A program made the translations under genes and the position numbers. A stretch of DNA of 64,000 nucleotides from Harmonia axyridis. Its lineage: Eukaryota; Arthropoda; Insecta; Coleoptera; Coccinellidae. Positions 54,456-64,000 of the stretch are shown in pieces. The notes below the pieces were generated by a model. It made no database searches, was not told the DNA's origin, and saw only the letters and a program-made list of their open reading frames with translations. How positions within the stretch are numbered: the stretch's first letter is position 1; each line of letters starts with the position of its first letter. The DNA lies in the NCBI RefSeq assembly GCF_914767665.1, contig NC_059507.1, positions 15,872,001 to 15,936,000 on the forward strand, read 5' to 3'.

Positions 54456-56689
54456 AATAATATCTCATTGTAATCTCCTTTCCAACCAATCAGTTTGTCA
54501 CAGCTACTCTGGGATACTCTGTATATGGCACCTAAGTACATTCAGTAGCTGTTGATTGATTGTTTCGGACTTCAATTGACGAAAGTTCATTTTGAAATTA
54601 TGAATAAAAAAGCAAGCGGAAGTAAAATATTGTTTTTATTCATAATACATTCAGTAACTATTTCTCGGGAATAATAATTATTATTATTGACCCCTGATAT
54701 AACCTCAATCTACTACGAATGTGTCCACACTTCCATTCAAAGGTATGGATCCAATGCGTGACTTTTCTATAATTTGACTTCTTTCAAAGAGTTGATTAGA
54801 AAAATTATAATTTTTCCAAGTGAATCTATCAGAATTATGAATACCTAGTTGTAGTAGTAGTACCTACATAATACTTATATGTTAGGCAATATTAATTTCT
54901 AAGTTTTCTTTCAATGATCCGGACAAGATCAATGTGATTCTAACGAATAAGTTTATGGGATTTGTTCGAAAAAAATTTCCCAAACTATTCTAACCAGTAA
55001 GATATTCCAATAAAAAGAATCACTTCGAATTTCTGTTATCATCGGTTATCGCCTGTTATATTTATTTTCACATTCTGATAATATTCGTCATGCACTGACA
55101 TCAAATAAAAAAAAGATGTCCCAATCAATCCTAAAATTTCGACTTGTTTACCGCATCGTTGCAAGCCCAAAAGATAAAAAGTCAAGTTAAGAAGTAGATA
55201 AGTTACTGGATCTCTATTTTGCTGATATCCTTCCTCATTAACAAAGGAAAAATACCAATTTCTTGACTCTATAATTAGTGCGCTTCTTCTTTGATAAGTA
55301 AGATCAAAGTTGAAGACGCAAAATTAATGAAATTAATGAAACTAATATTATTGAAAACACATATCTTTTTCATGGAAACAGCCTTGTTGCTGTCAATTCT
55401 GAGGATATTCGCTAAAACTTCCTGAATTGTTATCATATTTATGAATGGCTATAATTTTTTTTTAGCAAACATATTATACTCGGAAATTTCCCCAAGGTTC
55501 ACAAAACTATCGATGTTAATTACAAAGCAACCGTTCCTACAGAGAATATCGAATTCGTTAGCTAACAAATATTATCGAAGCTAGGTCATGTAAGCGTTTT
55601 GATTTACGCATATCAAATGGAAGTTTCACATGCTATCTATTTTTGTAGTTATCGCTGAAAATTTGACCTTGATAGACTTCACTAATGATAACCGTCATTT
55701 CTGTTCCGTAGTAACGGTTGGAAATTGACTGTACAATAAAATTCATTGACAATTATTCCTGTTAGTTATTCAAATCAAAAATTTAACTCAAGAGTAAATC
55801 GTTAGAAGAAGGAAAACATAATTGAAAGATACGCCTATAAATTCAAGACGAAGTCGATAAACCGATCAATAATATTAATTGGACCACTTTGAAAGCGAGA
55901 AATTTCCAATTTCAAGGTAGAATACTGCAGGTATCTAATTGAAGCAGTTCTTATTTCCGATCTTGATAATTCAGTTCAAGGAGCCGAATTTCAAATGAAA
56001 GAATCGATTATTAGTTTTATATTAGGTAAATGATATCTGTATCTATCTTGTATATCGATTGTTAGTACCTTCAAAACTACTTCTAGTTTTAACCTATGTT
56101 ATGCTGAGAATTTTCAGATTATAACATTAAAGTTTTTGCATTAGGTGTCTTCCAATATAGAAAAAAAATTCTTTATTTATTTATGATATTCAAGGCTCCT
56201 AATCAAACGTTTTGGAGAAATACAGCTTTTTTGAAACTCTAGGAGAATTCATCATTCAAGACGTATTTACTCCGAAATATTACTGATTCTATAAAATATG
56301 AAACGGAACTTGATCAGCTCATTTGGACGAATATGATCAGTTCATTCTGTAGTTTACTAGAACCTGTAGGAAAAAAATTAGTTTCTTTAGGAAGATGGGC
56401 ATTTTGGTATATGTTATTATCTCCAGTCTTTTTAAGCTAGGTAGGTCTCTTGACATGGTATATAAGGCTCCAAACTCCAAAATATATTGATTTTCAGAAT
56501 CTTTTAGTGAATCAGGCAAACATTGAGCAATCCTATATGGAACAACGAAACGAGGAAGAAGAAGAGATTTCTAGTAAATCCGAGAGTAAATCATGGTTAT
56601 CTTTTATGATACGCTTCATGATGAACTTACTTAGACTACCTTTTCAAATTTCATCAAATAAGAAACACTTCATATTCTAGAAATCACAA
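54456..56689. other. No gene recognised
   Basis: AT-rich. A (TTA)n-like ATAATAATTATTATTATTGA occurs near 54673. The 76-codon plus frame at 56450-56680 has an acidic EEEEEIS run but no recognisable family. Confidence 0.4.
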
Positions 56690-59600
56690 AATCAAAACCA
56701 AATCCTTCACAATATAAATAATTCCATCTTCCAGTTAACTGCCTAACCTTTGAGGAAATCACTTGGCTTCGAATAACAATCCCTAAGACAATCATAAAAT
56801 ATTCAAAAATACTTTTTGTTCCAATTATTCCATGTTATTTGGTACATCATTATATCTTCATGCAACATCAGATAAAGAAACTGTAGGTGCACCTTAAATC
56901 CATCACACTGAATTTGTATCTTCCAGTCAACTACAAACTTAGGAGGGCAATGAAGTTATCTTCCAGAGAACCTCGAACTCGAGAAGGCAATCATTGAAAC
57001 ACAATTTGCGAAGTAATCGTTGCATATTGATTGATGGTTTCTTGTTATTCCATTCATTTAAAAATAACTTGACTATTATCTTCACATTAGGGCAATTTAC
57101 AACGATTAAGATTTAAGTTAATGAAGCTGCAAACCACGAATTCAAGAGGGCAATCACTTGGTGAAACGTACAACTTTCAAAGTAGTCCTGAAAAATAGAA
57201 TCATTGTTTTCAATTTCAGTTGGTTACTAAGTTTTCACCACGAACTCCAAAGGGTGCACTTGTTATTGAAGCATAGGATCGTCAAATGATGTTCGAATAT
57301 TGAAGAATATTCAATTTCTATCAACTTCGGAACTATCCAACTACCTACACAGCTCGATGTCCAAATATATCAAACTAAACTACTGCATCTTTCAATGAAT
57401 CACAAATTCAATCACTTGGCTCCGAAAACTAATGTCCCAAGTAATCGTCAAAGATCGAATACTAATTTCAAGTGCATTTGGTATTCAACTCTCTTGACTA
57501 ACATAATAATCCACTCTACTCTAGTTGAAATGATCGAACTGCGTCTTCTAGTAAACCACTCACTCAAAAAAAGGGCAATCACTTGTTTTGAAGCACACAC
57601 TCTACTAATGATGCGTAAATAGTCAATAATGTTTAACTTATATTGACTTCGGTACTATCCAATATCTGACTCCTGACTCTATACTACTTAGGATCCGAAT
57701 CCATCAAAATAATCAAGAGCATCTTCTGGTAAACTGAGAACCATCGAAGATTGGTCCCTAGTGCAGTTGGTTACAAACTTATCTTAATTGACAGGGTAAT
57801 CCACCCTCGAATCCACCTTATATTATTTGAGGTTGTAATTTATCGAACTGCATCTTCTAGTAAACAGCGAACTTCAGAAGAGGGCCATCACTTGTTATTA
57901 AAACACACAATATTGACTACTGGACTGTTCAACATCCAACACTTCATTTATTAGTATCCAAGTCTAATAAACTTATCATCAGCTTCTTTTAATCAACTGA
58001 AAACTCGAGAAGGCAATCACTAGGTATTTAAATCAAAGGTCCAAAGTAGGATAATAACTTCAAGAGCAATTGGATATTAACTCATATTGACTAACAGGTA
58101 ATTCACTCTTCACTAGTTGAGATTGAAATTTATCGAACTGCATTTTATAGCTTCTATTAAACCACTAGCTCAAGAAGAGAGCAATCACTTGGTATTGAAG
58201 CACACAATCTTCAAATGATGTTCAACTATTGAATAGCATTCAAATCTGTTCTATCCAATATCCGACACTACACTGCTTAGGATCCAAATGCATCAAACTA
58301 ATCAATAGCATCTTCTGGTAAACCAAGAAGCCGGGATGACAATCACTACACATCGAAGCACCATTTCCAAGGTAATCGCCGAAGATTGAATATTAGTTCC
58401 TGGTGCAGTTGGTTACAAACTTATCTTGATTGACAGGGTAATCCACTTCGCATTAATTGAGGTTGCAATTCATCTAACTGCATCTTCTAGTAAACCACGA
58501 GCTTCAGAAGAGGGCAATCATTTGTAATTAAAGCACACAATTTTCAAATGATGTTTGAATCTGATTACAAGAATATTAATAACAAGACTGTCCGACTTCC
58601 AATACCTCACTTATTAGTATCCAAGTCTATCAAACTAATCAACAGGTTCTTCTGATCAACTGAAAACTCGAGAGGGCAATCACTAGGAATTTGGGCAAAA
58701 GGTCCAAAGTAATCGTCCAAGATCGGAAAATAACTTCGAGGTAATTGTATATCACCTCATCTTGACTAACAGGTAATCCATTCTTCAATAGTTGAGATTG
58801 AAATTTATCGAACTGCATTTCCTAGCTTCTAATAAACTACTAACTCAGGAAGGAGCAATCATTTGGTATTTAAGTTCACAATCTTCAATGATGTTCAACT
58901 ATTCAACTTATATCGAGCTCAAGACTATACAATAACCGACACCACACTGCTTAGGATCCAAATCCATCAAACTAATCAACAGCATCTTCTGGTAAACCAA
59001 GAACCCGGGATGACCATCACTACACATCGAAACACCATTTCCAAGGTAATCGCCGAAGATTGAATATTAGTTCCTGGTGCAGTTGGTTACAAACTTATCT
59101 TGATTGACAGGGTAATCCACTTTGCATTAGTTGAGGTTGCAATTTATCTAACTGCATCTTCTAGTAAACCACGAGCTTCAGAAGAGGGCAATCATTTGTA
59201 ATTAAAGCACACAATTTTCAAATGAAGTTTGAATCTGATTACAACAATATTGATAACAGGACTGTCCGACTTCCACACCTCACTTATTAGTATCCAAGTC
59301 TAATCAACAGGTTCTTCTGATCAACTGAAAACTCGAGAAGGCAATCACTAGGAATTTGGGCAAAAGGTCCAAAGTAATCGTCCAAGATCGGAAAATAACT
59401 TCGAGGCAATTGTATATTACCTCACCTTGATTAACAGGTAATCCATTCTTCAATAGTTGAGACTGAAATTTATCGAACTGCATTTTCTAGCTTCTAATAA
59501 ACTACTAACTCAAGAAGGAGCAATCACTTGGTATTTAAGTACACAATCTTCAAATGATGTTCAACTATTGAACAGCATTCAACTTGTATCGAGCTCAACA

Positions 59601-60400
59601 CTATTCAATAACCGACACCACACTGCTTAGGATCCAAATCCATCAAACTAATCAGCAGCATCTTCTGGTAAACCAAGAACCCGAGAGGACAATCACTAGA
59701 TATCATCAAAATACATTTTCTAAGGTAATTGTCGAAGATTGAATATAAGTTCCTGGTGCAGTTGGTTACAAACTTATCTTGATTGACAGGGTGATAATCC
59801 ACTTTGCATTAGTTGAGGTTGCAATTTATCTAACTGCATCTTCTAGTAAACCACGAACTTCAGAAGAGGGCAATCACTTGTTATTAAAGCATGATGCTTG
59901 AATCTGATAACAACAATATTGATTACAGAACTGTCCGACTTCCAACACTTCACTTATTAGTATCCAAGTCTATTAAACTAATCAACAGCTTCTTCTAATC
60001 AACTGAAAACTCGAGATGGCAATCACCAGGCATTCAAACAAAAGGTCGAAAGTAATAGTCCAATATCGGTAAATAACTACAAGGGCCTCTTGACTAGCAG
60101 GTAATCCTCTCTGTACAAGTTGAGAATGAAATTTATCGAATTGCATCCTCTAGCTTCTAGTAAACCACTAACTTAAGAAGAGCAATCACTTGTTATTAGA
60201 GCACACAATCTTCAAATAATGTTCATCTATTGAATAGCATTCAACTTATATCGACTTCAGGACTATCCAATCTCCGACACTAAACTGCTTAGGATCCAAA
60301 TCCATCAAACTAATCAACAGCATCTTCTGGTAATCCAAGAACCGAAGAAGGCAATCAGTAGGCATCGAAACAAAAGTACTCATTCAAGAAGGCAAATCAC
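56690..60400. repeat. Satellite array with tetrameric higher-order repeat
   Basis: Monomers of roughly 150-181 bases end in GGCAATCACT or close variants (for example 57576, 58182, 58340, 58515, 58677, 58857, 59014, 59189, 59342, 59521, 59690, 59871, 60020, 60183, 60352). Every fourth monomer is most alike, giving higher-order units marked by GGATCC in CTTAGGATCCAAATCCATCA at 57691, 58280, 58954, 59640 and 60292 (steps 589, 674, 686, 652). The first step is short because one monomer lost about 85 bases. From about 56730 to 57400 the repeats are degenerate and monomeric. No conserved frame runs through the array. It ends sharply at a CpG-rich segment. Confidence 0.92.
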
Positions 60401-60409
60401 TGGATCCCA

Positions 60410-60806
60410 AAACCACACAACCATCAAGGCAATCCCGACCGAACCGATTGTCAACATCGCGACTAACAAGCGTAGCTCTCAGAGCGAGCTTTGCGAATCC
60501 CACAGCCACGACGCAAATTGGCAAGGAGTTGGCAAATGACTGAGCCCTGCTGTGCCTCCCGACCGGCGGCTCCGCTCAACGTTGGAACCCGCCCCCCAAA
60601 CACTCCACATCAGCCGGCGTTTTTGCACACGTCGCGGCCCCGCTATTCGCAATGTTGCGGTTGGTCAAGATCCAGGATCCTGGCGTGACGTAGGAGCCAC
60701 TGTCAATGTCCTTAGCGTAGGTCGGCGAACGGGTCTGGATCTAGCGGTATTAGGAGTTTAATCGCGTGCGAAACGGGTCTCAAGGACGCGGGCGAATCGG
60801 GTGAGT
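60410..60806 (+). promoter_or_regulatory. CpG-rich promoter / first-exon candidate
   Basis: The most GC-rich stretch of the window, with dense CpG (CGGCGGCTCCG, CGCGGCCCCG) and a CRE-like TGACGTA near 60687. GGGCGAATCGG is followed by GTGAGT at 60801-60806, a consensus splice donor, so a plus-strand untranslated first exon could end at 60800. A second GTGAGT lies at 60970. Frames of 65-69 codons have no domain. It could be the 5' end of a gene continuing to the right. There is no TATA box. Confidence 0.4.
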
Positions 60807-61047
60807 TTTTGCGTACGTCCAGGAATCCGACACTTTCGCTTTCTATGTGGTGCGTCGCGTGGCCGCCCAAACGGCCGGAACTTGTTGCCGTTGACCGTCG
60901 GTCGTAGGAGGGGTCGATGAACTCGTTGTTGTTGTTGTTGCGTTTTGGTGCATCTGGGAGGTTTTAGAGGTGAGTGTTGTGGACCGGGGATGTTGACTGA
61001 ATATGGTGTTGAAATTTGTGGTTCAATTTCAGGTGCTCTTTTCATAA
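60807..61047. other. GC-balanced flank with (GTT)n
   Basis: GTTGTTGTTGTTG near 60926. A minus frame here (to 61126) contains a run of Gln from this microsatellite and a segment reading DNTLSCKIIGNFDALVQLL from the adjoining hairpin. No known domain. Confidence 0.35.
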
Positions 61048-61236
61048 GTAATTGCACAAGTGCATCAAAATTACCGATAATTTTGCATGACAGCGTGTTG
61101 TCATAAAAACTGCATGAGCCCTCCACCTTCGGTGTCGGCCTCTTTCTCCAAAAATGAAAATGACCGAATGTAGTTTTTCAAAGAAAACACGCTGGAATGC
61201 GAAATTATCCGGTCATGTTGATGCACGAGTGTAATT
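61048..61236. repeat. Imperfect hairpin element
   Basis: GTAATTGCACAAGTGCATCA at the left is mirrored by TTGATGCACGAGTGTAATTC at the right. GATAATTTTGCATGACAGCG and CGCTGGAATGCGAAATTATC pair inside. Confidence 0.75.
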
Positions 61237-61436
61237 CGGGGGAATATTTCCCGAATAAACTGTTACATTACTTGTCAAACTGATTTAGAATGGAATTGCC
61301 ATAGATTCGAACTGTGTAAGATGCATAGAAACTATGAATCTATGAACAGAACAATTATTGCAGTGCTGTTTCGCTTCCTACAATGCAATTATCGTAAGTA
61401 ATATCATAAGGGCATTTAATTTTTCCGAAAAGAATT
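61237..61436. other. No gene recognised
   Basis: AT-rich spacer between two hairpins. Confidence 0.4.
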
Positions 61437-61575
61437 GAAAAAACACGTTGCTAAGTAATATTTTGACAAGAAGCATGAGTGCTGGTGGCAACAAAAATCC
61501 GAGTCGAAGACGAGGATTTTTGCACCTGCACGAATGCTTTTTGTCAAAAAATATTACTTTGCAATGTGTTTTTTC
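61437..61575. repeat. Imperfect 139-bp hairpin
   Basis: GAAAAAACACGTTGC, AAGTAATATTTTGACAA, GAAGCAT and AAAAATCCGAGTCG are mirrored in order to GCAATGTGTTTTTTC. The loop is only a few bases. Confidence 0.85.
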
Positions 61576-61731
61576 GATTTTTTTCACAGGAAAAATTAGA
61601 TGCCCGAATGGTATTTGACAAGACTATTTCCTGAGTAACAGATTATTCTGCATGCATTACCTATGTATAGGTATTAATTTGAAAACTGAAAAACAGATAC
61701 TCAATTTTATTTCATCCAAAATACTACAAAT
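61576..61731. other. 3' flank of the Crypton gene
   Basis: AT-rich, no separate feature. Confidence 0.35.
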
Positions 61732-62876
61732 TTAATTATTTATGGTACAATTAAAATATAAATTGCAATTTTGGTACACGGTAGGGGTATTGTTTGAATT
61801 TTTTGTTGATTCATTGAAGATGTGGGGTGTAGGTACATCATTAATGTAATCTGTTGAGTGAGAAGCGGGAGGAGTGACTGCAGGATCTTCTGTTTTCTGC
61901 TTTTTAGCTGGAGGTTCTGAGGCGTCACTTCTAAGGGTGTTTATGATGTTGGAGTAGTGCTCATTATCCATTTGCAGATAAGGTTTAATTGAGTTGGCTG
62001 AACTGTGGCCAGTAATTTTAATTAATTGTTGTTCACCTACCCCTGCTTTAGCTAAGTTACTGACTGCTGTCGACCGCATAGAGTGGTTTGTTATTTTTAT
62101 TCCTTTTGTATTCAATCCTGCCTTCTCTGCCGCTTCTTTAGTCCATTTCGAAAGTTCATTTTTTCCCACTGGAGTGTTTTTGTACCATCCACTTGAAAGT
62201 TCTTTGTTCCATGATGGGTTATTGGTTAAGAATAATCTATCAGTTGTTATTCTAGATGAACGTTTAACCATCCGAATTTTAAATAGGCGGACTGGACAAA
62301 AGGTTGGGTTCTTCGTGTTAGGGACCAGCCGTTTACTTTCGGCCATTTTTTTTCTCCACCCTGTGCCGTTTTATTGAAGAGAGGATTATATTCTACTCTT
62401 CCTAAAAAGTTGGATTTTTGAAAATCAGTTATTTGAAAAAATGTGTATTCTACCTGTTTTTATCCCAGAATTATCCACTTCCTCTTTAAAATAATAAACT
62501 TTGCAGTTTACTGCTTCTCCACCTCTCCAGGCAAGTTCCACTGAAGCGATATGGTTAAATTTCCGTTGGAGTCCTGCTGGAGTGTTTTCATCCCATAATG
62601 AAACCATTGCATAATACTCATCCAATTTCAATGAAGCAGAGCTGCACTTCCTTTTATTTGCACACGTCTGCAAATTCCTTCTTTTCGCATTACGAGCGAG
62701 TATGGGTCAAAAATTATTTTCCACTTCACAAAATACATTTCTTGCATTTTTTTTGCAACGGTGTTCCACATTGTCTTCACAACTAGTTCTTTGTAATTTT
62801 CACCGTTTTCCTTCTTCATATTCCACGCCCAATCTTTCAGAATTAGGTTTAGTTGTTCTAAAGTTGTGTTTTCCAT
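61732..62876 (-). pseudogene. Crypton tyrosine recombinase (DUF3504-type), two frameshifts
   Basis: A minus-strand gene from ATG at 62876 (in-frame stop just upstream) to a stop at 61732. Exon 1 (62876-62454) encodes the N-terminal part (WAWNMKKENGENYKELVV, AKKMQEMYFVKWKIIFDP), then ARNAKRRN and the first catalytic region GLQRKFNHIASVELAWRGGE, with the expected Arg. A 52-nt GT-AG intron (62453-62402) rejoins K-T-G with R-V-E-Y-N. Exon 2 has CPVRLFKIR, KITNHSMRSTAVSNL (HxxR), LIKITGHSS and ANSIKPYLQM (probable Tyr nucleophile), then a low-complexity tail ending NCNLYFNCTINN. Frameshifts: one base missing near 62698-62702, and one at the eight-T run 62346-62353. All catalytic residues remain. 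Cryptons use tyrosine recombinases; related domesticated genes exist in animals. Original length about 360 residues. Confidence 0.85.
62402..62453 (-). other. 52-nt GT-AG intron of the Crypton gene
   Basis: Begins GTAGAATACAC and ends CAACTTTTTAG on the minus strand. Removing it restores the reading AAA-ACA-GGA-AGA-GTA-GAA, i.e. K-T-G-R-V-E, the residues expected in this family. The left side could otherwise be misread as coding because GTAGAATAC resembles the exon-2 start (a copy of the junction). Confidence 0.75.
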
Positions 62877-63304
62877 AAGCTCATAGTTCTTTGCTTAGCA
62901 GAATGTCATGAACTGTTTCCATATTGAAGTATGAGTTCTGAGGGTATTATACGGTATACTTTTCTCAATCGCCAGATCAATATTAGACAAAGAATCGCTT
63001 CCAAAGCGACTCATTTTCACGATATAAGCTGACTAACTAGCACTTGACAAAAAAATCAGAAAAAATTGTTGCGCGTCGTTTTCTGGTGTCCTTGGAGATT
63101 ATAATTACGTTTGTTTTCAAAGGTATTGTAATTTTTGGTGACAACAACTGTCAAGTTTTGCCGCGGGTAAACGCGAATAAACTGCTGACAGGTCCTGCCA
63201 AACAGTTTTTCCACCTAGAAACCATTTGTAATTCAAAATTCGCGTTTCTGATTGGTGCAAATTACGACGAGGGAAATAGTCAGTTGGATTTCATAACAAT
63301 TTTT
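62877..63304. other. Putative 5' flank of the Crypton gene
   Basis: No convincing gene. A 98-codon plus frame (63044-63340) crosses into the adjacent repeat and has no domain. This stretch could hold the Crypton promoter. Confidence 0.35.
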
Positions 63305-63476
63305 TTTTCTACATTCATGCAAAAAGCAAAAATTTATTGAACTATATTTAGTGGAAAAAGAAGTTCTTTATTGCACTCATCTGGCGACACGGCGGATGGA
63401 AATCGTCGACAGTAGCGGAGGGATACGTAGAGGATCACATGCAAACAAGCTCGGTGTTGCAAAACAAATATTTCAG

Positions 63477-63638
63477 CCTGAAGGAAATAACGATGTACAG
63501 TTACCAAGTACTAGTACGTTTACAGCAATAACAAATCAAGAAGTGGATTTAAAAAGTACTTCACTACGAAATATTCATATTGAAAATTGCACCAATTGTT
63601 CATTCACTTTCAACATTGAGGGTAAAAATAAAGTTTGA
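63477..63638 (+). pseudogene. C-terminal exon fragment, copy B
   Basis: Same 53-codon tail as at 750-911, again after ATATTTCAG, ending SLRNIHIENCTNCSFTFNIE, then GKNKV. The open frame extends upstream to 63351 (95 codons) through SGGIRRGSHANKLGVA, which is absent from copy A. Likely the last exon of a Crypton-like gene whose body is missing. Confidence 0.45.
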
Positions 63639-63747
63639 GTTAAATTGTTCGTGACGTATTAGTTCCTGTTTCAATGCAAATCGATATTAATAATAAAGTA
63701 TTCAAGTTGCGCTTTTTGTTTTCCTACACCTAGTGCCGCACCTCAAT

Positions 63748-63921
63748 AAATCATTTTTTGCTTTTTGCATGAACGTAGAAAAAATGTTGTATGCAACTCG
63801 TGCAAAAATTGTTTATTGCACTCGACGTGAAATTGTTCAACGAGGCCGTTAGGCCGAGTTGGACAACACGAGTTGCATACAACATTTTTTCTACGTTCAT
63901 GCAAAAAGCAAAAAATGATTT
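63748..63921. repeat. Hairpin with 55-bp perfect arms
   Basis: Arm 63748-63802 is the exact reverse complement of 63867-63921 (outer part AAATCATTTTTTGCTTTTTG). The 64-base loop includes CGAGGCCGTTAGGCCGAG, itself nearly symmetrical. Confidence 0.95.
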
Positions 63922-63960
63922 TTGCATTCACTTTTTGCACTTGTTGCATAAATAACTATT

Positions 63961-64000
63961 AATTGATGCATTTCAGAGGACGTAGATCAGATTCTGTTGA
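63961..64000. other. Window end
   Basis: Forty bases, nothing recognised. Confidence 0.4.

Larger units (their letters stand above)
63305..63960 (+). mobile_element. Crypton-associated hairpin repeat, copy B
   Basis: Direct-orientation match to 598-1180. Unlike copy A it keeps a GC-rich block (CTGGCGACACGGCGGATGGA) before the tail exon, and its 3' side ends in a large hairpin (63748-63921). Confidence 0.72.

Noticed and set aside
56690..60400. Possible CRISPR-like array
   Set aside because: The repeats are about 165 bp, diverged, adjacent without unique spacers, and the surroundings are animal DNA. It is a satellite.
60758..61126. 122-codon minus frame with poly-Gln
   Set aside because: The Gln run is a GTT microsatellite and the N-terminal half lies in a hairpin repeat arm. 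No ATG start.
598..63960. Terminal repeats of one giant 63-kb composite transposon
   Set aside because: The two copies are incomplete in different ways and have no shared outer ends. Independent insertions are simpler.

Overview
Arthropod, almost certainly insect, nuclear DNA. It is AT-rich and gene-poor, with mariner, DD41D, hAT, Crypton, RTE and CR1/jockey-like remnants, a 52-nt GT-AG intron and an animal-type ABHD11 gene. A beetle is plausible, but the order cannot be proved from the sequence. No tRNA, rRNA, CRISPR array or prokaryotic operon was seen.

Layout. 0.6-14.9 kb: a Crypton-associated hairpin repeat, GC-elevated islands, and a pile-up of decayed DNA transposons (mariner, a complete hAT deletion derivative with an 8-bp target duplication, two DD41D elements sharing one internal deletion, a foldback element). 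15-20 kb: islands, a 554-bp MITE, an older DD41D copy. 21.2-24.5 kb: a Penelope-type tail carrying a complete hammerhead ribozyme motif, then a 5'-truncated RTE retrotransposon. 25-38 kb: islands alternating with inverted repeats, a 5'-truncated LINE (31.5-32.6 kb) and a second hammerhead-like motif. 39.3-40.2 kb: the one intact conventional gene, an intronless ABHD11-like mitochondrial hydrolase. 40.5-54.4 kb: foldback elements and MITEs, some nested, with further islands. 56.7-60.4 kb: a satellite of about 165-bp monomers in a four-monomer higher-order repeat. 60.4-60.8 kb: a CpG-rich promoter or first-exon candidate directly next to it. 61-64 kb: a Crypton tyrosine-recombinase gene (intron kept, two frameshifts), hairpin repeats, and a second copy of the repeat seen at the window start.

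How it fits together. Apart from ABHD11, coding capacity belongs to mobile elements. About twelve higher-GC, repeat-free blocks without a convincing reading frame suggest a long regulatory domain or giant intron of a gene whose exons lie mostly outside; I could not identify that gene. The most interesting signals are the hammerhead motifs, repeatedly found in head-to-head inverted element copies, and the tetrameric satellite.

All coordinates and alignments were read by eye. Element boundaries without terminal repeats are good to about 10-30 bases.
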